From: AP-15 sp963788085
GTDB taxonomy: Bacteria > Pseudomonadota > Alphaproteobacteria > ATCC43930 > CGMCC-115725
Length of the DNA: 64,000 nucleotides
Assembly: GCA_963788085.1 (NCBI GenBank)
Contig: CAWBFS010000069.1
Span: 1 to 64,000 of the forward strand
Reading direction: 5' to 3'
Position 1 is the first letter of the stretch, and every line of letters begins with the position of its first letter. The translations under genes were made by a program, and so were the position numbers. The notes beneath the pieces were generated by a model. The model worked only from the letters and a program-made list of their open reading frames with translations. It had not been told where the DNA came from and made no database searches. This document shows positions 44,195 to 54,619 of this stretch, in pieces.

Positions 44195-45496
44195 ATGTCA
44201 GAACGCGATGGTCGAGAGAAGGGCGACCAGGCGTTGTTGGAGGCTCTGCGATCCGACCCGGCATCGGCGCGCGGGAAGGGCAAGCCGTACGGCCCCGCTC
44301 CGGATGAGCCAGTGCGGCCTCGCGCCCCGGCGCGCCGGGAACAGCCTCTGGCCGAGCCGCGCGAGACCGACGAGGATGTCGAGCCGCAGAACCGAGATAC
44401 GGGCGGCGAAGCCCGCAAGAGCTGGCTCCGCCGGCATCCGATCGCGGTCGCTATCGGTTTGCTGTGCTTGGCGCTGGCGCTGCCAGCCGGATACCTCTAT
44501 TGGGACTACACCAGCCATTTCGAGACTACCGACGACGCCTATATTGCGGCGCGCCAGTTCGCCATCGCCCCCGAGGTGTCGGGCTACATCACGGCCGTCC
44601 CGGTCACCGACAATGAGCACGTCGCAGCCGGCGGCGTGATCGCCCGCATCGACGGTCGCAATTACCGCGCGGCACTCGCCCAGGCCGAGGCGCAAGTCGC
44701 CGCGGCCCGGGCCAGCATCGAGAACAGCGATGCGCAGATCGCTGTGCAGCAGTCCCAGATCAGCGCCGACCAGGCACAAGTGGACAAGGCGCAGGCGGCG
44801 CTGGTGTTCGCGCAGGAGCAGGCGAAGCGCTACCAATACCTGGCGCGAACGATTGCGGGAACCGTTGAGAACGCCCAGCAATACACCTCGCAGCTGCATC
44901 AGCAGCAGGCCACACTGGACAATGCGCAAGCGACCCTCAAACTGGCGCAGCGCCAAATCGAGGCGCTCAAGGCGCAACGCGACAGCGCCGTCGCAAGTCT
45001 GGCGCAAGCCAAAGCGCAGCGTGAACAAGCGCAACTGAACCTGTCCTATACGATTGTCACGGCAGATCAGCCGGGCCGGGTCGTCCAACTCACCGCCGCG
45101 GTCGGTCAATACGCGCAGCCCGGCACAAACCTGACGATGTTCGTGCCGGACGACATCTGGGTCGCGGCGAACTTCAAGGAGACGCAGCTCGACGCGATGC
45201 GGCCCGGAGAGCCGGTGACGCTCCACATCGACGCTTATCCGGAACGCACGATCCGCGGGCATGTCGCCAGCGTGCAGCCCGGATCCGGCACCGCGTTCTC
45301 GCTGCTGCCGGTCGAGAACGCCACCGGCAACTGGGTCAAGATCGTGCAGCGCGTGCCGGTCAAGATTGTCATGGACAATCCGCCGACCGACGTTGCGCTC
45401 GGCCCCGGCATGTCGGTCGAGGTCAGCGTGCGGGTCAATCCACACCCATCGCTCTATGAGCGCCTTCGGGGGTCGGGCCTCTGGGGGTGGGTGTGA
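44195..45496 (+). CDS. HlyD/EmrA-type membrane fusion protein
   Basis: 433 residues, intact, with GGAGGTG ahead of the ATG. A charged cytoplasmic N-terminus (1-80) is followed by one membrane helix (HPIAVAIGLLCLALALPAGY). Then comes FETTDDAYIAARQFAIAPEV, the EmrA hallmark lipoyl half, a long coiled coil rich in Gln/Ala (about 150-280) and the second lipoyl/barrel part (LNLSYTIVTADQPGRVVQLT). It bridges the inner-membrane pump to an outer-membrane channel for multidrug export. The last 10 bases overlap the transporter gene. Confidence 0.93.
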   Translation: MSERDGREKGDQALLEALRSDPASARGKGKPYGPAPDEPVRPRAPARREQPLAEPRETDEDVEPQNRDTGGEARKSWLRRHPIAVAIGLLCLALALPAGYLYWDYTSHFETTDDAYIAARQFAIAPEVSGYITAVPVTDNEHVAAGGVIARIDGRNYRAALAQAEAQVAAARASIENSDAQIAVQQSQISADQAQVDKAQAALVFAQEQAKRYQYLARTIAGTVENAQQYTSQLHQQQATLDNAQATLKLAQRQIEALKAQRDSAVASLAQAKAQREQAQLNLSYTIVTADQPGRVVQLTAAVGQYAQPGTNLTMFVPDDIWVAANFKETQLDAMRPGEPVTLHIDAYPERTIRGHVASVQPGSGTAFSLLPVENATGNWVKIVQRVPVKIVMDNPPTDVALGPGMSVEVSVRVNPHPSLYERLRGSGLWGWV

Positions 45497-47138
45497 GCGC
45501 CGCCGCAACCCGAGCGGGCGCTCCCGCCCCCTCCCTAACCCTCCCCCGCGTGCGGGGGAGGAAAGGGTGGGAGGGCGCCGGCGTCAACCCATGGCTGATC
45601 GCCGTTTTGGTCGCGCTCGCATCCTTCATGGAGGTGCTCGACACGACGGTCGCCAACGTGTTGCTGAATTACATCGCCGGCGGCCTGGGCGTCAGCGAGG
45701 ACGAGGCGTCCTGGGTCGTCACGACCTATCTGGTCGCCAACGCCGTCGCCTTGACGGCGAGCAGCTTCCTCACCCGGCGGCTCGGCCGCAAGACCTTCTT
45801 CCTCATTTGCCTGGCGCTGTTCACCGCGAGCTCGGTGCTGTGCGGCTATGCCTGGAATCTGCAGGCGATGCTGCTGTTCCGCATTCGTGCAGGGTCTCGG
45901 CGGCGGCGGCATGGTGCCGGTCGCGCAGTCGATCCTGGCGGATTCCTTCCCGCCGGAGAAGCGCGGCCAGGGCTTCGCGTTGTTCGGCATCGCGGTGGTG
46001 GTGGCGCCGGTGGTCGGGCCCACCCTCGGCGGCTGGCTGGCCGACAATTTCTCCTGGCGCTGGGCCTTTATGATCAACGCACCGGTCGGCGCGCTCGCGT
46101 TCGCGCTGATCGCGCTCGTTCTGCGCGAGTCCGAGGCCGCGGTTGCAGAGCGCCGACGGCTGCGCCAGGAAGACGGCGGGTTCGATCTCGTCGGTCTTCG
46201 TGCTGGTCGCGACCTTTCTCGGCGCGCTCGAGATCGTGCTCGACCGCGGGCTCGAGGACGACTGGTTCGCCTCATCCTTTATCACCACGGTCGCGATCGT
46301 CTGCGCGCTCGCGTTCGTGCTGATGATCCCGTGGGAAGTGAGCCGGCGCAACCCGATGATCGACCTCCGCATGGTCGGGACGCGCCAGTTCGGCGCCTGC
46401 TTCATCGTGATGCTGGCGACCGGCGCCATCCTCTACGCGACCACCCAGTTCCTGCCCCAGCTCGTGCAGCTGGATTTCGGCTACACCGCGACCTGGGCCG
46501 GTCTCGTGCTGTCGCCGGGCGGCATTGTCACGATGGTGATGATGTTCGTCGTTGGCCGCCTGTCGGCCAAATTTCAGCCCAAATATCTGATCGTCGTCGG
46601 TGCGGTATTCATCGCGGTTTCGATGTACGACTTGACCAATGTGTATGCCGATCTCGGCTTCTGGTTCTTCGCGCGCTCGCGGATGCTGCTCGGCGTCGGA
46701 CTGCCGCTGATCTTTATTCCGATCATAACCGCGTCCTATGACGGCATTCCGCCCGACAAGACCGACCAGGCCTCCGCCTTGCTCAACGCGGCGCGCAATA
46801 CCGGCGGCTCGATCGGCATCTCCCTCGTCTCCAACGTGCTCTGGGACCGCGAGCAGCTCCATCAGAGCCGGCTCATCGACCAGGCGATCCCATCGAGCGT
46901 CCAATACCAGGACACGCTTCATCAGGTGACGAACTATTTCACTGCGCATGGCAGCTCGCTGGCCCAGGCGCATCAGCAGGCCATCCAATGGATTGGACAG
47001 CAGGTGCAGGCGCAGGCGTCGTTTATGGGCTATATGGACGCGTTCTGGATCCTGATGCTGATCTCGCTCGCCGCCGTGCCACTCGCGCTTGCCTTGCGCA
47101 AGGTCAAGCTGGGGGGCGGCGCCGCAATGGCCCATTGA
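45487..47138 (+). CDS. MFS multidrug transporter, DHA2/EmrB family, two frameshifts
   Basis: About 545 residues with 14 membrane helices expected. Motif VALASFMEVLDTTVANVLLN (EmrB motif D1), WVVTTYLVANAVALTASSFL and RRLGRKTFFLICLALFTASS come first. After a shift near 45890 comes VQGLGGGGMVPVAQSILADS with GGWLADNFSWRWAFMINAPV. After a shift near 46195 come ATFLGALEIVLDRGLEDDWF and, at the end, TDQASALLNAARNTGGSIGI. The first ~32 residues (APAPSLTLPRVRGRKGWEGA) are encoded by a palindromic repeat at 45529-45577. The true start may instead be later, near NPWLIAVLVALASF. Confidence 0.87.
45529..45577. repeat. Palindromic repeat at the 5' end of the EmrB-like gene
   Basis: CTCCCCCGC-GT-GCGGGGGAG (45541-45560) within CCCTAACC...GGAAAGGG. 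Same family as the element inside livM-livG (32016-32070), read here in another frame. A hairpin this close to the transporter start could attenuate its translation. Confidence 0.8.
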
Positions 47139-47217
47139 TTACGGCCGCCGATAGGCCCCTATTGCCGTCGCGGTGGGAGCGGCAGATGCTGGGTCTCCCT
47201 CGTGAAGGGGACCTGAG

Positions 47218-50200
47218 ATGGCGATCGATGTCGCGAGTTGGCTGCAGCAGCTCGGTCTTGCGCAATACGAGCCGGCGTTCCGCGACAACGCAGTCGACGG
47301 AGACGTCCTGCCGGACCTGACGGCTGAGGACCTGATTGGCCTCGGCGTGACCCTGATCGGCCATCGCCGCAAGCTCCTTTCCGCGATCGCCGCGCTCGGC
47401 GCCGAGGCGCCGCCCCCAGCCCCGACAGCGACACAGGCAGCGGCACCGCCTCCCGCACCGGCGCCGGCCCAGGCCGAGCGCCGCCAGCTGACCGTGATGT
47501 TTTGCGACCTGGTGGGATCGACGGCACTCTCGACCGGGATGGACCCGGAAGATCTGCGCGATGTGATCGCGTCGTTTCAGAGCCGGTGCAGTGCCGCGAT
47601 CCGGCGTTATGACGGCTTTGTCGCCAAATACATGGGCGACGGCATCCTGGTCTATTTCGGCTACCCGCGCGCCCATGAGGACGAGGCCGAGCGTTCGGTG
47701 CGGGCGGGTCTCGATATCGTCGATGCGATGGCGGAGCTGAATGCCGCAATATCCAGGCCGCCCGGGGTCGAGCTCGCGGTGCGGATCGGCATCGCCACCG
47801 GGCCGGTGATCGTCGGCGACCAGATCGGCGAAGGAACGGCGTCGGAAACCGCGGTCGTCGGCGAGACGCCGAACCTGGCGGCGCGTCTGCAGGCGTTGGC
47901 GCAGCCGAACCAGATCGTCGTCAGCGCGGCCACGCGCGCGATGCTCGGCGATCACTTCGACCTCGAGGATCTCGGGGCATCTGAGCTCAAGGGGTTCGCC
48001 GAGCCGGTGCCGGCCTGGCGCGTCTTATCGGCGCGGGATGTCGAGAGCCGGTTTGCCGCAACCCGGACCGGGAGTGCGGCACCCCTCGTCGGGCGCCAGG
48101 AGGAGATGGGGCTGCTGTTGCGCGCCTGGGATGGCAGTTGCCATGGCCGCGGCCAGGTCGTGCTGATCCAGGGCGAGGCCGGGGTCGGCAAGTCCCGTCT
48201 GGTGGAAGGGTTGCGGGAGGCGACCGGCAAGGACCACATCTGGGTGGCGATCCGCTGCTCGCCGTTTCACACCGCGAGCGCCTTTCATCCGATCATCGAA
48301 CATTTGAAGCGCGTGTTCGGCTGGCAGCCGGAGGATACTGCGCCGCAGCACCTGGCGAAGCTCGAAGCCGGGCTCGCCGGCTTCAAGGCCTTGCCCCGCT
48401 CCGAGAGTGTCAGGTTATTCGCCGATTTGATGTCCGTGCCGGCGCCCGAGGACCGCTATCCGCGCCTTGCGATGACGGCGCAGCAGGAGCGCGATGCGAC
48501 CCTCGATGCGATCGTTGCCTGGCTGATCGAGCTGGCCGAAGGCACCCCGGTGCTGATGGCCTGGGAGGATTTGCACTGGGCCGATCCGACGACATTGGAA
48601 ACGTTGGGCATGCTGATCGAGCAGGCGCCGACGGCGGCGATGCTGGTCGTTGCGACCTATCGGCCGGAATTGACGCCGCCCTGGCCGCAACGCTCGCACA
48701 TGATTCCGATCACATTCAACCGCCTGGAGCGGCCGGAGGTCGAGACGATGGTCGGTCATCTGGCCGGCGGCCGGTCGCTGCCCGGCGAGGTGGTCGATCA
48801 TATCGTCGCCAAGGCCGACGGCGTGCCGCTCTACGTCGAGGAGCTGACCAAGGCCATCCTCGGTTCGGGAGTGCTCGAGGCCCGCGGCGACATCTACGTG
48901 CTCACCGGCGCGCTGGCGCAATTGCACATCCCGGAGACCTTGCAGGATTCGTTGATGGCGCGGCTCGATCGGGCGCCGCGGCTGCGTGAAGTGGCACAAT
49001 TGGGCTCGGTTCTGGGACGCGAGTTTGCCTACGACATGATCAGCGCGCTGGCCGGGATCGAGGAAGAGATGCTGCAGAGCGGTCTCGGTCAGCTGGTGGT
49101 CGACGAGCTGCTCTACCAGCGCGGCCGCCCGCCGCGCTCGCGCTACCTCTTCAAGCATGCGCTGATCCAGGACGCGGCTTACCAATCGCTGCTGAAGCGC
49201 ACCCGCCAGCAATATCACCAGCAGGTGGCAAAGCTGCTGGAGGATCGGTTTCCCGAGGTGGCGAGCACGCAACCGGAATTGGTGGCCCATCACTACACCG
49301 AAGCGAACTGTCCGGCGCAGGCGATCGCCTACTGGCACAAAGCCGGCGTGGCCGCGGCGAGCCAGTCGGCGAACCTCGAAGCGATCGACCAATTTCACCG
49401 AGGCCTGGCGCTGGTCGAAGCGCTACCGGATATGCGCGAGCGGGCCGAGCGCGAGCTGGATTTGCAAATGGCGCTCGGTCCCGCCCTGTTCGCGACCAAA
49501 AGCTGACAGCCACCCCGACATCGGCCGAACCTATGCGCGGGCATGGGAGCTCTGTCAGCAGCTCGGTGATGACCCCCGGGGGTTCACGGCGCTCCGCGGC
49601 CTGTATGCTCCACCATCATGAACCTACTCGAGATGGAGAAGGCGCAGCATTTTGCCGAGGAGGCGTTGCGTGTGGCCGAACGGCTTGGCGATGCGGCCCG
49701 TCTCGTCGGGGCGCACATGGCGCTCGGCGCGTCGCTGTTCCATCAGGGGAAGCTCGAGCCGGCGCTTGCGCAATTTCGGCGCGGCTTCGAGATGTTCGAT
49801 CCGAACATGCAGTTCCCGGATTGGCCGGGTTCCCACCCCGGCGTGCAATGCCAGTTCTGCCTGGCGCTGATTTCCTGGATGCTCGGTTACCCGGATCGGT
49901 CCCTCGAGGAGCTGAGGGCAGCGGTAAGAAGCGCCGAGACGCTCGGGCACCCGTTGACCCTCGCCCAAACGCTGTGTTGGGCCGCGCTCGTTCACATCTT
50001 TCGCCACGAGCCATCGGCGGCCGCCGACTATGCCGAACGGGCTTTGAGGATCTGCGAGGAGCAGCGCATCGCGCAATGTCACGCGTATCGCCCTTTGCGC
50101 GAACGGCTGGGCGCTCAGCGTCTCCGGCGAAAGCGAGAAGGGGCTGGCCCAAATTGGCCAAGGGCTGGACAGCTACGGTCTTGGGGCGAGCCAACATATG

Positions 50201-50701
50201 CTGTTGGCGTTGCAGGCCGACGCGCAATTGGCGATCGGCAAACCCGAAGCGGCGCTTGCGTCGGTCGCCGCCGGGCTGAAGGCGGTCGAAAAGATGGGGG
50301 GAGCGCCGCTTGAAGCCGAGCTCTATCGGCTCAGGGGCGAGGCGTTGCTCGCCGGCGCCGGGACGGTAAGCGAGGCCGAGGCGGCCATCGAGAAAGGCAT
50401 CGACGTCGCGCGCCGGCAGAACGCGAAGTCCTGGGAATTGCGCGCCGCCATGAGCCTCGCCCGCCTACGCCGCCAGCAGGGCCGCCCGCAAGAGGCGGTC
50501 GCCTTGCTCGCCCCGATCCTCGCCTGGTTCACCGAAGGCCTCGACACCGCCGACCTACAAGCCGCCCGCACCCTCCTCGCCGACCTCGAAGACCCGCCGC
50601 CCTCGACGCCGCCCGCTGAACGCCGGCGCGGAGGAACGAAGCAAATCACGGGAGTAGGCGGTTTTGCTTCTCGGCGTGGGGTTCACCAGAGAAGCCGGTG
50701 A
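47218..50701 (+). CDS. SAM-domain class III adenylate cyclase with ATPase and TPR-like region, about three frameshifts
   Basis: Order of domains: SAM (residues 1-65, MAIDVASWLQQLGLAQYEPA); Pro/Ala linker; class III cyclase catalytic domain (about 85-265, LTVMFCDLVGSTALSTGMDP with metal Asp, FVAKYMGDGILVYFGYPRAH, AVVGETPNLAARLQALAQPN); P-loop ATPase (GRQEEMGLLLRAW, LIQGEAGVGKSRLVEGLREA); helical regulatory part and TPR-like repeats. The repeats continue in other frames after 49503 (MNLLEMEKAQHFAEEALRVA; EAALASVAAGLKAVEKMGGA). The cyclase ATP/GTP choice is not determined. It is a cytoplasmic signalling protein of a type abundant in rhizobia. It starts 79 bases after the transporter. Confidence 0.88.
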
Positions 50702-50740
50702 GATTATGATATCCTCAGGCTGCGAAAGGAGACCCAATCG

Positions 50741-51286
50741 ATGTCGCAAGAGCTATCGCCGCGCTTGAGCCATGTCGGGCTCTATGTCAACGACGTGCCG
50801 AAGATGATCGACTTCTACACCCGGGTGCTCGGTTTCGTCGTCAGCGACGGCGCGCCCGACGGGCGCATCACCTTTCTCAGCCGCAATCCCAGCGACCACC
50901 ACCAGGTCGTGCTGGTGCGCGGCCGCAATGGCGATCTCGGGACGCCGATGGTGCAGCAGGTGTCGTTCAATGTCGGCACGCTCGCCAACGTCCAGCGCAT
51001 TTTCCGCAAGGTGCGCGAGGCCAATTGCAACGTCATCGACCCGCGCTGCCACGGCAACGCCTGGTCGGTCTATTTCAGCGACCCCGAAGGCAACCGCATC
51101 GAGATGTTCTGCGACACGCCGTGGTATGTGCCGCAGCCGCTGGGGTTCGAGATCGACCTCGACAAGTCCGAGGACGAACTCTACCGCGAAACCGAAGCGA
51201 TCTGCCGCGCCAAGCCCGGTTTCAAGCCGATCGAGGAATGGCGCGCCGATATCGCCGCCAAGATCGCGGCCACCATGGACGCCTGA
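50741..51286 (+). CDS. VOC-family extradiol dioxygenase-like protein
   Basis: 181 residues, intact, with AAAGGAG ahead of the ATG. A single vicinal-oxygen-chelate unit: LSHVGLYVNDVPKMIDFYTR with the first His ligand, NPSDHHQVVLVRG with the second, and AWSVYFSDPEGNRIEMFCDT with the Glu. The layout is like biphenyl-2,3-diol dioxygenase-type proteins, with a C-terminal extension (KPGFKPIEEWRADIAAKI). An aromatic ring-cleavage or related Fe/Mn reaction is likely. No catabolic operon around it. Confidence 0.88.
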   Translation: MSQELSPRLSHVGLYVNDVPKMIDFYTRVLGFVVSDGAPDGRITFLSRNPSDHHQVVLVRGRNGDLGTPMVQQVSFNVGTLANVQRIFRKVREANCNVIDPRCHGNAWSVYFSDPEGNRIEMFCDTPWYVPQPLGFEIDLDKSEDELYRETEAICRAKPGFKPIEEWRADIAAKIAATMDA

Positions 51287-51330
51287 GATTGGCGCGGGCC
51301 AGGGCGAAGGGTAAGGTCTCTATTGAAAGT

Positions 51331-51427
51331 CGTCATCACCGGGCATGACCCGGTGATCCATGCGTTTGGCGCGCCGGTCCAGTAGGCGGCGAAGGCGTGG
51401 ATGGCCGGATCAAGTCCGGCCATGACG
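51331..51427. repeat. Paired inverted REP-like palindromes
   Basis: CATCACCGGGCATGACCCGG followed by TGATCCATGCG (51331-51362), and the inverted partner GCGTGGATGGCCGG-ATCAAGT-CCGGCC (about 51396-51421) running into ATGACG. They lie between the VOC and GNAT genes. The second half reads into the GNAT frame as MDGRIKSGHDDW, but translation starts later. Confidence 0.75.
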
Positions 51428-51447
51428 ACTGGTCGGGAGGACACGTC

Positions 51448-51885
51448 GTGGCCGATAAAGCCGAAACCACGATCGCGCTGACCGATGACCCGGACGACGA
51501 CGAGCTCGCGGTGATCGCGGAGGGGTTGCGCGCCTACAACGAGGCGCAGGCGGGATACTCGGACAGTCGTGCACTCGCCGTCCTCGTCCGCGATCCCGAA
51601 ACCAAGAAGGTCGTCGGCGGCCTGCACGGCCGCACGTCACTGGGCCTCTTGCGGGTAGAGCGGTTTTTTCTGCCGGAGCAGTTGAGGCGCGGCCGGCTTG
51701 GCAGCCGGATCCTCGCCATGGCAGAGGACGAAGGACGGCGGCGCGGCTGCACCCGCGCGGTGTTGTCCACACTCCACTTTCAGGCGCCGGGGTTTTACCT
51801 GAAGCAGGGTTGGGAGGTCGCCGCCCGGATCGAATGCGAGCCGCCCGGCCATACGCGCTTCTACATGACCAAAAAGCTGTCCTAA
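51448..51885 (+). CDS. GNAT-family N-acetyltransferase
   Basis: 145 residues, starting at GTG 51448 behind GGGAGGAC; the upstream ATG frame is repeat sequence. GNAT motifs: ALAVLVRDPETKKVVGGLHG, FFLPEQLRRGRLGSRILAMA for acetyl-CoA (Q/R-x-x-G-x-G), EDEGRRRGCTRAVLSTLHFQ and APGFYLKQGWEVAARIE. It transfers an acetyl group to an amine on an unknown small molecule or protein. Intact. Confidence 0.9.
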   Translation: MADKAETTIALTDDPDDDELAVIAEGLRAYNEAQAGYSDSRALAVLVRDPETKKVVGGLHGRTSLGLLRVERFFLPEQLRRGRLGSRILAMAEDEGRRRGCTRAVLSTLHFQAPGFYLKQGWEVAARIECEPPGHTRFYMTKKLS

Positions 51886-52039
51886 TTTATCGGGAGGAGC
51901 CGGTCAGAGCTGACCCGCATCAGGCCTTCTGACGCGCTCGTCCCACCAACTCCTCAGCGCGACGTTTGGAGGAGGCCGACGACGCGCTGCGCAGCTTGCG
52001 TGGGTCCAGGACACGAGGCAAGTTCGCCTCGACAGACGA

Positions 52040-52879
52040 TTGCACCAACAGATCAGGAGCGGAGAGGTGCCGATCCATAGCGAAGACCTCGAATACCACC
52101 GCCCGGCAGGGATTCCGATGCTCGCCCGGTTTTATCGCCCGGAAGGGGAGGCCCCGTTCCCGGCGGTGCTGGAAGTGCATGGCGGCGCCTGGACGTCCGG
52201 CGACCGGTTCAACAATGTTGCGATCGCCGAGCACCTGGCGGTCCATGGCATCGCTGTGCTGTCGATCGACTTCCGCATGCCGCCGGCGGCGCGCTACCCC
52301 GAGACGGTTGCGGATGTGAATTTCGGGATCCGCTTTCTGAAGGCGAATGCCGAGCGGTTCGCCACACGCACGGAACTGGTCGGCGGTCTCGGCACATCTT
52401 CCGGCGGGCACCTCCTGCTGCTCAATGCGCTGCGGCCGCGTGACGCCCGTTATGCCGCGGAGCCGTTGCCGGGGAGCGATGCGCGTCTGGCGTTTGCCGT
52501 CGCCTGCTGGCCGGTGGCCGATCCGCTCGCCCGCTACCGCGCCGTCATCGAGCGCGGCAACGACCGGCTCGTCGAAGCCCATCACCAGTTCTGGCCCTCC
52601 GAAGAGGCGATGTCGGAAGGCAGCCCGCAGCTGATCCTGGAGCGCGGCGAGGCTGTCGACAAGCCGCCCGCGCTGATTATGCAAGGCACCGCCGACGACA
52701 ATCTGACCCCCGGCATGGCCAGCGATTTTGCAGCTGCGTATACGAGAGCGGGCGGCTCGATCGCATTTCACAAATTCGAGGGCCAACCGCACGCCTTCAT
52801 CCCGCGCGACCCCGCTTCGCCCGATGCGCGGCGGGCGCTGGAGTTGATCACGGACTTCATACACCACCAGACCCGCTGA
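52040..52879 (+). CDS. Alpha/beta hydrolase (carboxylesterase/kynurenine formamidase-like)
   Basis: About 279 residues from TTG 52040; GTG 52067 is an alternative and no ATG fits, so the start is uncertain. Oxyanion motif LEVHGGAWTSGDRFNNVA, nucleophile elbow GGLGTSSGGHLLLLNAL (Ser in GTSSGG), acid in QGTADDNLTPGMASDF and His in KFEGQPHAFIPRDP. It resembles bifunctional esterase/formamidase-type (BD-FAE) proteins. Cytoplasmic. It converges with the ABC-F gene, with 20 bases between stops. Confidence 0.85.
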   Translation: MHQQIRSGEVPIHSEDLEYHRPAGIPMLARFYRPEGEAPFPAVLEVHGGAWTSGDRFNNVAIAEHLAVHGIAVLSIDFRMPPAARYPETVADVNFGIRFLKANAERFATRTELVGGLGTSSGGHLLLLNALRPRDARYAAEPLPGSDARLAFAVACWPVADPLARYRAVIERGNDRLVEAHHQFWPSEEAMSEGSPQLILERGEAVDKPPALIMQGTADDNLTPGMASDFAAAYTRAGGSIAFHKFEGQPHAFIPRDPASPDARRALELITDFIHHQTR

Positions 52880-52899
52880 TCCGTCAGTTGCGGGTCCCT

Positions 52900-54583
52900 T
52901 CAATTTCGGGTTAGAGGCTTGTAGCGGATGCGGTGTGGCTGATCCGCCTCGGCGCCGAGGCGGCGGTGCCGGTCGGCCTCGTAATCGGCGTAGTTGCCTT
53001 CGAACCAGACCACCTGGCTGTCGCCTTCGAAGGCGAGGATGTGAGTGGCGACCCGGTCGAGAAACCAGCGGTCGTGCGTGATGATGACGGCGCATCCGGG
53101 ATATTCCAGGAGCGCCTCCTCGAGAGCGCGCAGCGTATCGACATCGAGATCGTTGGTCGGCTCGTCGAGCAGCAGCGCATTGGCGCCGGTCTTCAGCATC
53201 TTGGCAATGTGCACGCGATTGCGCTCGCCGCCTGAGAGCTGCCCTACCTTCTTTTGCTGGTCGGGCCCGCGAAAATTGAACAGCGCGCAATAGGCGCGGC
53301 TCGCCATCTTGCGGCGGCCGAGATCGATCTCGTCCTGCCCGCTCGGAAATCTCCTCCCAGACATTGTTGGTCGCGACCAGCGTATCGCGGGACTGGTCGA
53401 CATAGCCGAGCTTAACGGTCTCACCGATCCGGAATGAGCCGCCGTCGGGCTCTTCCTGCCCGGTGATCATGCGAAAGAGCGTCGTCTTGCCGGCCCCGTT
53501 CGGGCCGATCACCCCGACGATGCCGCCCGGGGGCAGGCGGAAATCGAGCGCCTCGATCAGCAGCCGGTCGCCAAAGGCTTTCGAAACATGCTGCGCCTCG
53601 ATCACCAGATCGCCGAGCCTTGGCCCCGGGGGGAGCACGATCTGCGCCGTCTCCGGCGCCTTCTCTCGGCTCTGCGCGACCAAATCCTCATAGGCCGACA
53701 GCCGGGCCTTGCTCTTGGCCTGGCGCGCCCGCGGGCTCTGGCGCACCCATTCGAGCTCGCGTTCGAGGGTGCGGCGGCGCGCCGCCTCCTGCCGGCCTTC
53801 CTGCTCGAGACGCTGCTGCTTCTGGTCGAGCCAGCCCGAGTAATTGCCCTCGTAGGGGATACCGCGGCCGCGGTCGAGCTCGAGGATCCACCCGGCCACC
53901 TCGTCGAGGAAATAGCGGTCGTGGGTCACGGTCACGACGGTCCCGGGGTAGTCTTCCAGGAAACGCTGCAGCCAGGCGACCAATTCGGCGTCGAGATGGT
54001 TGGTCGGCTCGTCGAGCAGCAGCAGATCGGGCCGCTGCAGGAGAAGCCGGCACAATGCCACCCGGCGCCGCTCGCCGCCCGACAGATTGGCGACCTCGGC
54101 GTCGCCCGGCGGGCAGCGCAGCGCGTCCATCGCGATCTCGACGGTGCGGTCGAGGTCCCAAGCTCCCGCCTGCTCGATCTTTTCCTGCAGCTCGCCCTGT
54201 TCGGCGATCAGCGCATCCATCTCGGCTTCCGAGAGGTCCTCGGCAAAGCGTGCGCTGACCGCCTCGAAACGGTCGACCAACGCCTTGGTCTCAGCCAGCC
54301 CCTCGATGACGTTGCCGAAGACGTCCTTTGTCTCATCGAGCGCCGGCTCCTGCGGCAGATAGCCAACTCGCGCCCCCTCCGCCGCCCAGGCCTCGCCAGC
54401 AAATTCCCGCTCGTCGCCCGCCATGATGCGCAGCAAGGTCGATTTCCCGGCGCCGTTCGGCCCTAGCACGCCGATCTTGGCCCCCGGCAAGAACGACAGC
54501 CAGATGTCCTTCAATACCTCGCGCCCGCCGGGATAGGTCTTACTCAGACCCTTCATCACATAGATGTACTGGTAGGCCGCCAT
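52900..54583 (-). CDS. ettA: ABC-F ATPase EttA (energy-dependent translational throttle), one frameshift
   Basis: About 560 residues from MAAYQYIYVMKGLSKTYPGG. Two ABC domains: GPNGAGKST with LSGGERRRVALCRLLLQRPD, then the second GVIGPNGAGKTTLFRMITGQ with LSGGERNRVHIAKMLKTGAN. The interdomain linker (about 240-330) contains RQSPRARQAKSKARLSAYED, the EttA P-site tRNA-interaction motif region. A one-base shift near 53345 (EISE / GQDEIDLG) breaks the frame in a universally conserved gene, so it is probably a sequence error. EttA binds the ribosomal E site and couples initiation to ATP level. Confidence 0.92.
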
Positions 54584-54619
54584 CATGGATCCATCCGGTC
54601 GATTCTATCGATAACTGGG

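Noticed and set aside
50755..51052. Minus-strand frames within the VOC gene
   Set aside because: Shadows of an intact, well supported dioxygenase-like gene.
51920..52897. C-terminal extension of the ABC-F protein as one long frame of 888 codons
   Set aside because: After the shift near 53345 the long frame is Arg-rich nonsense. The EttA domain continues in another frame and stops at 52900, and an esterase with all motifs occupies the other strand.
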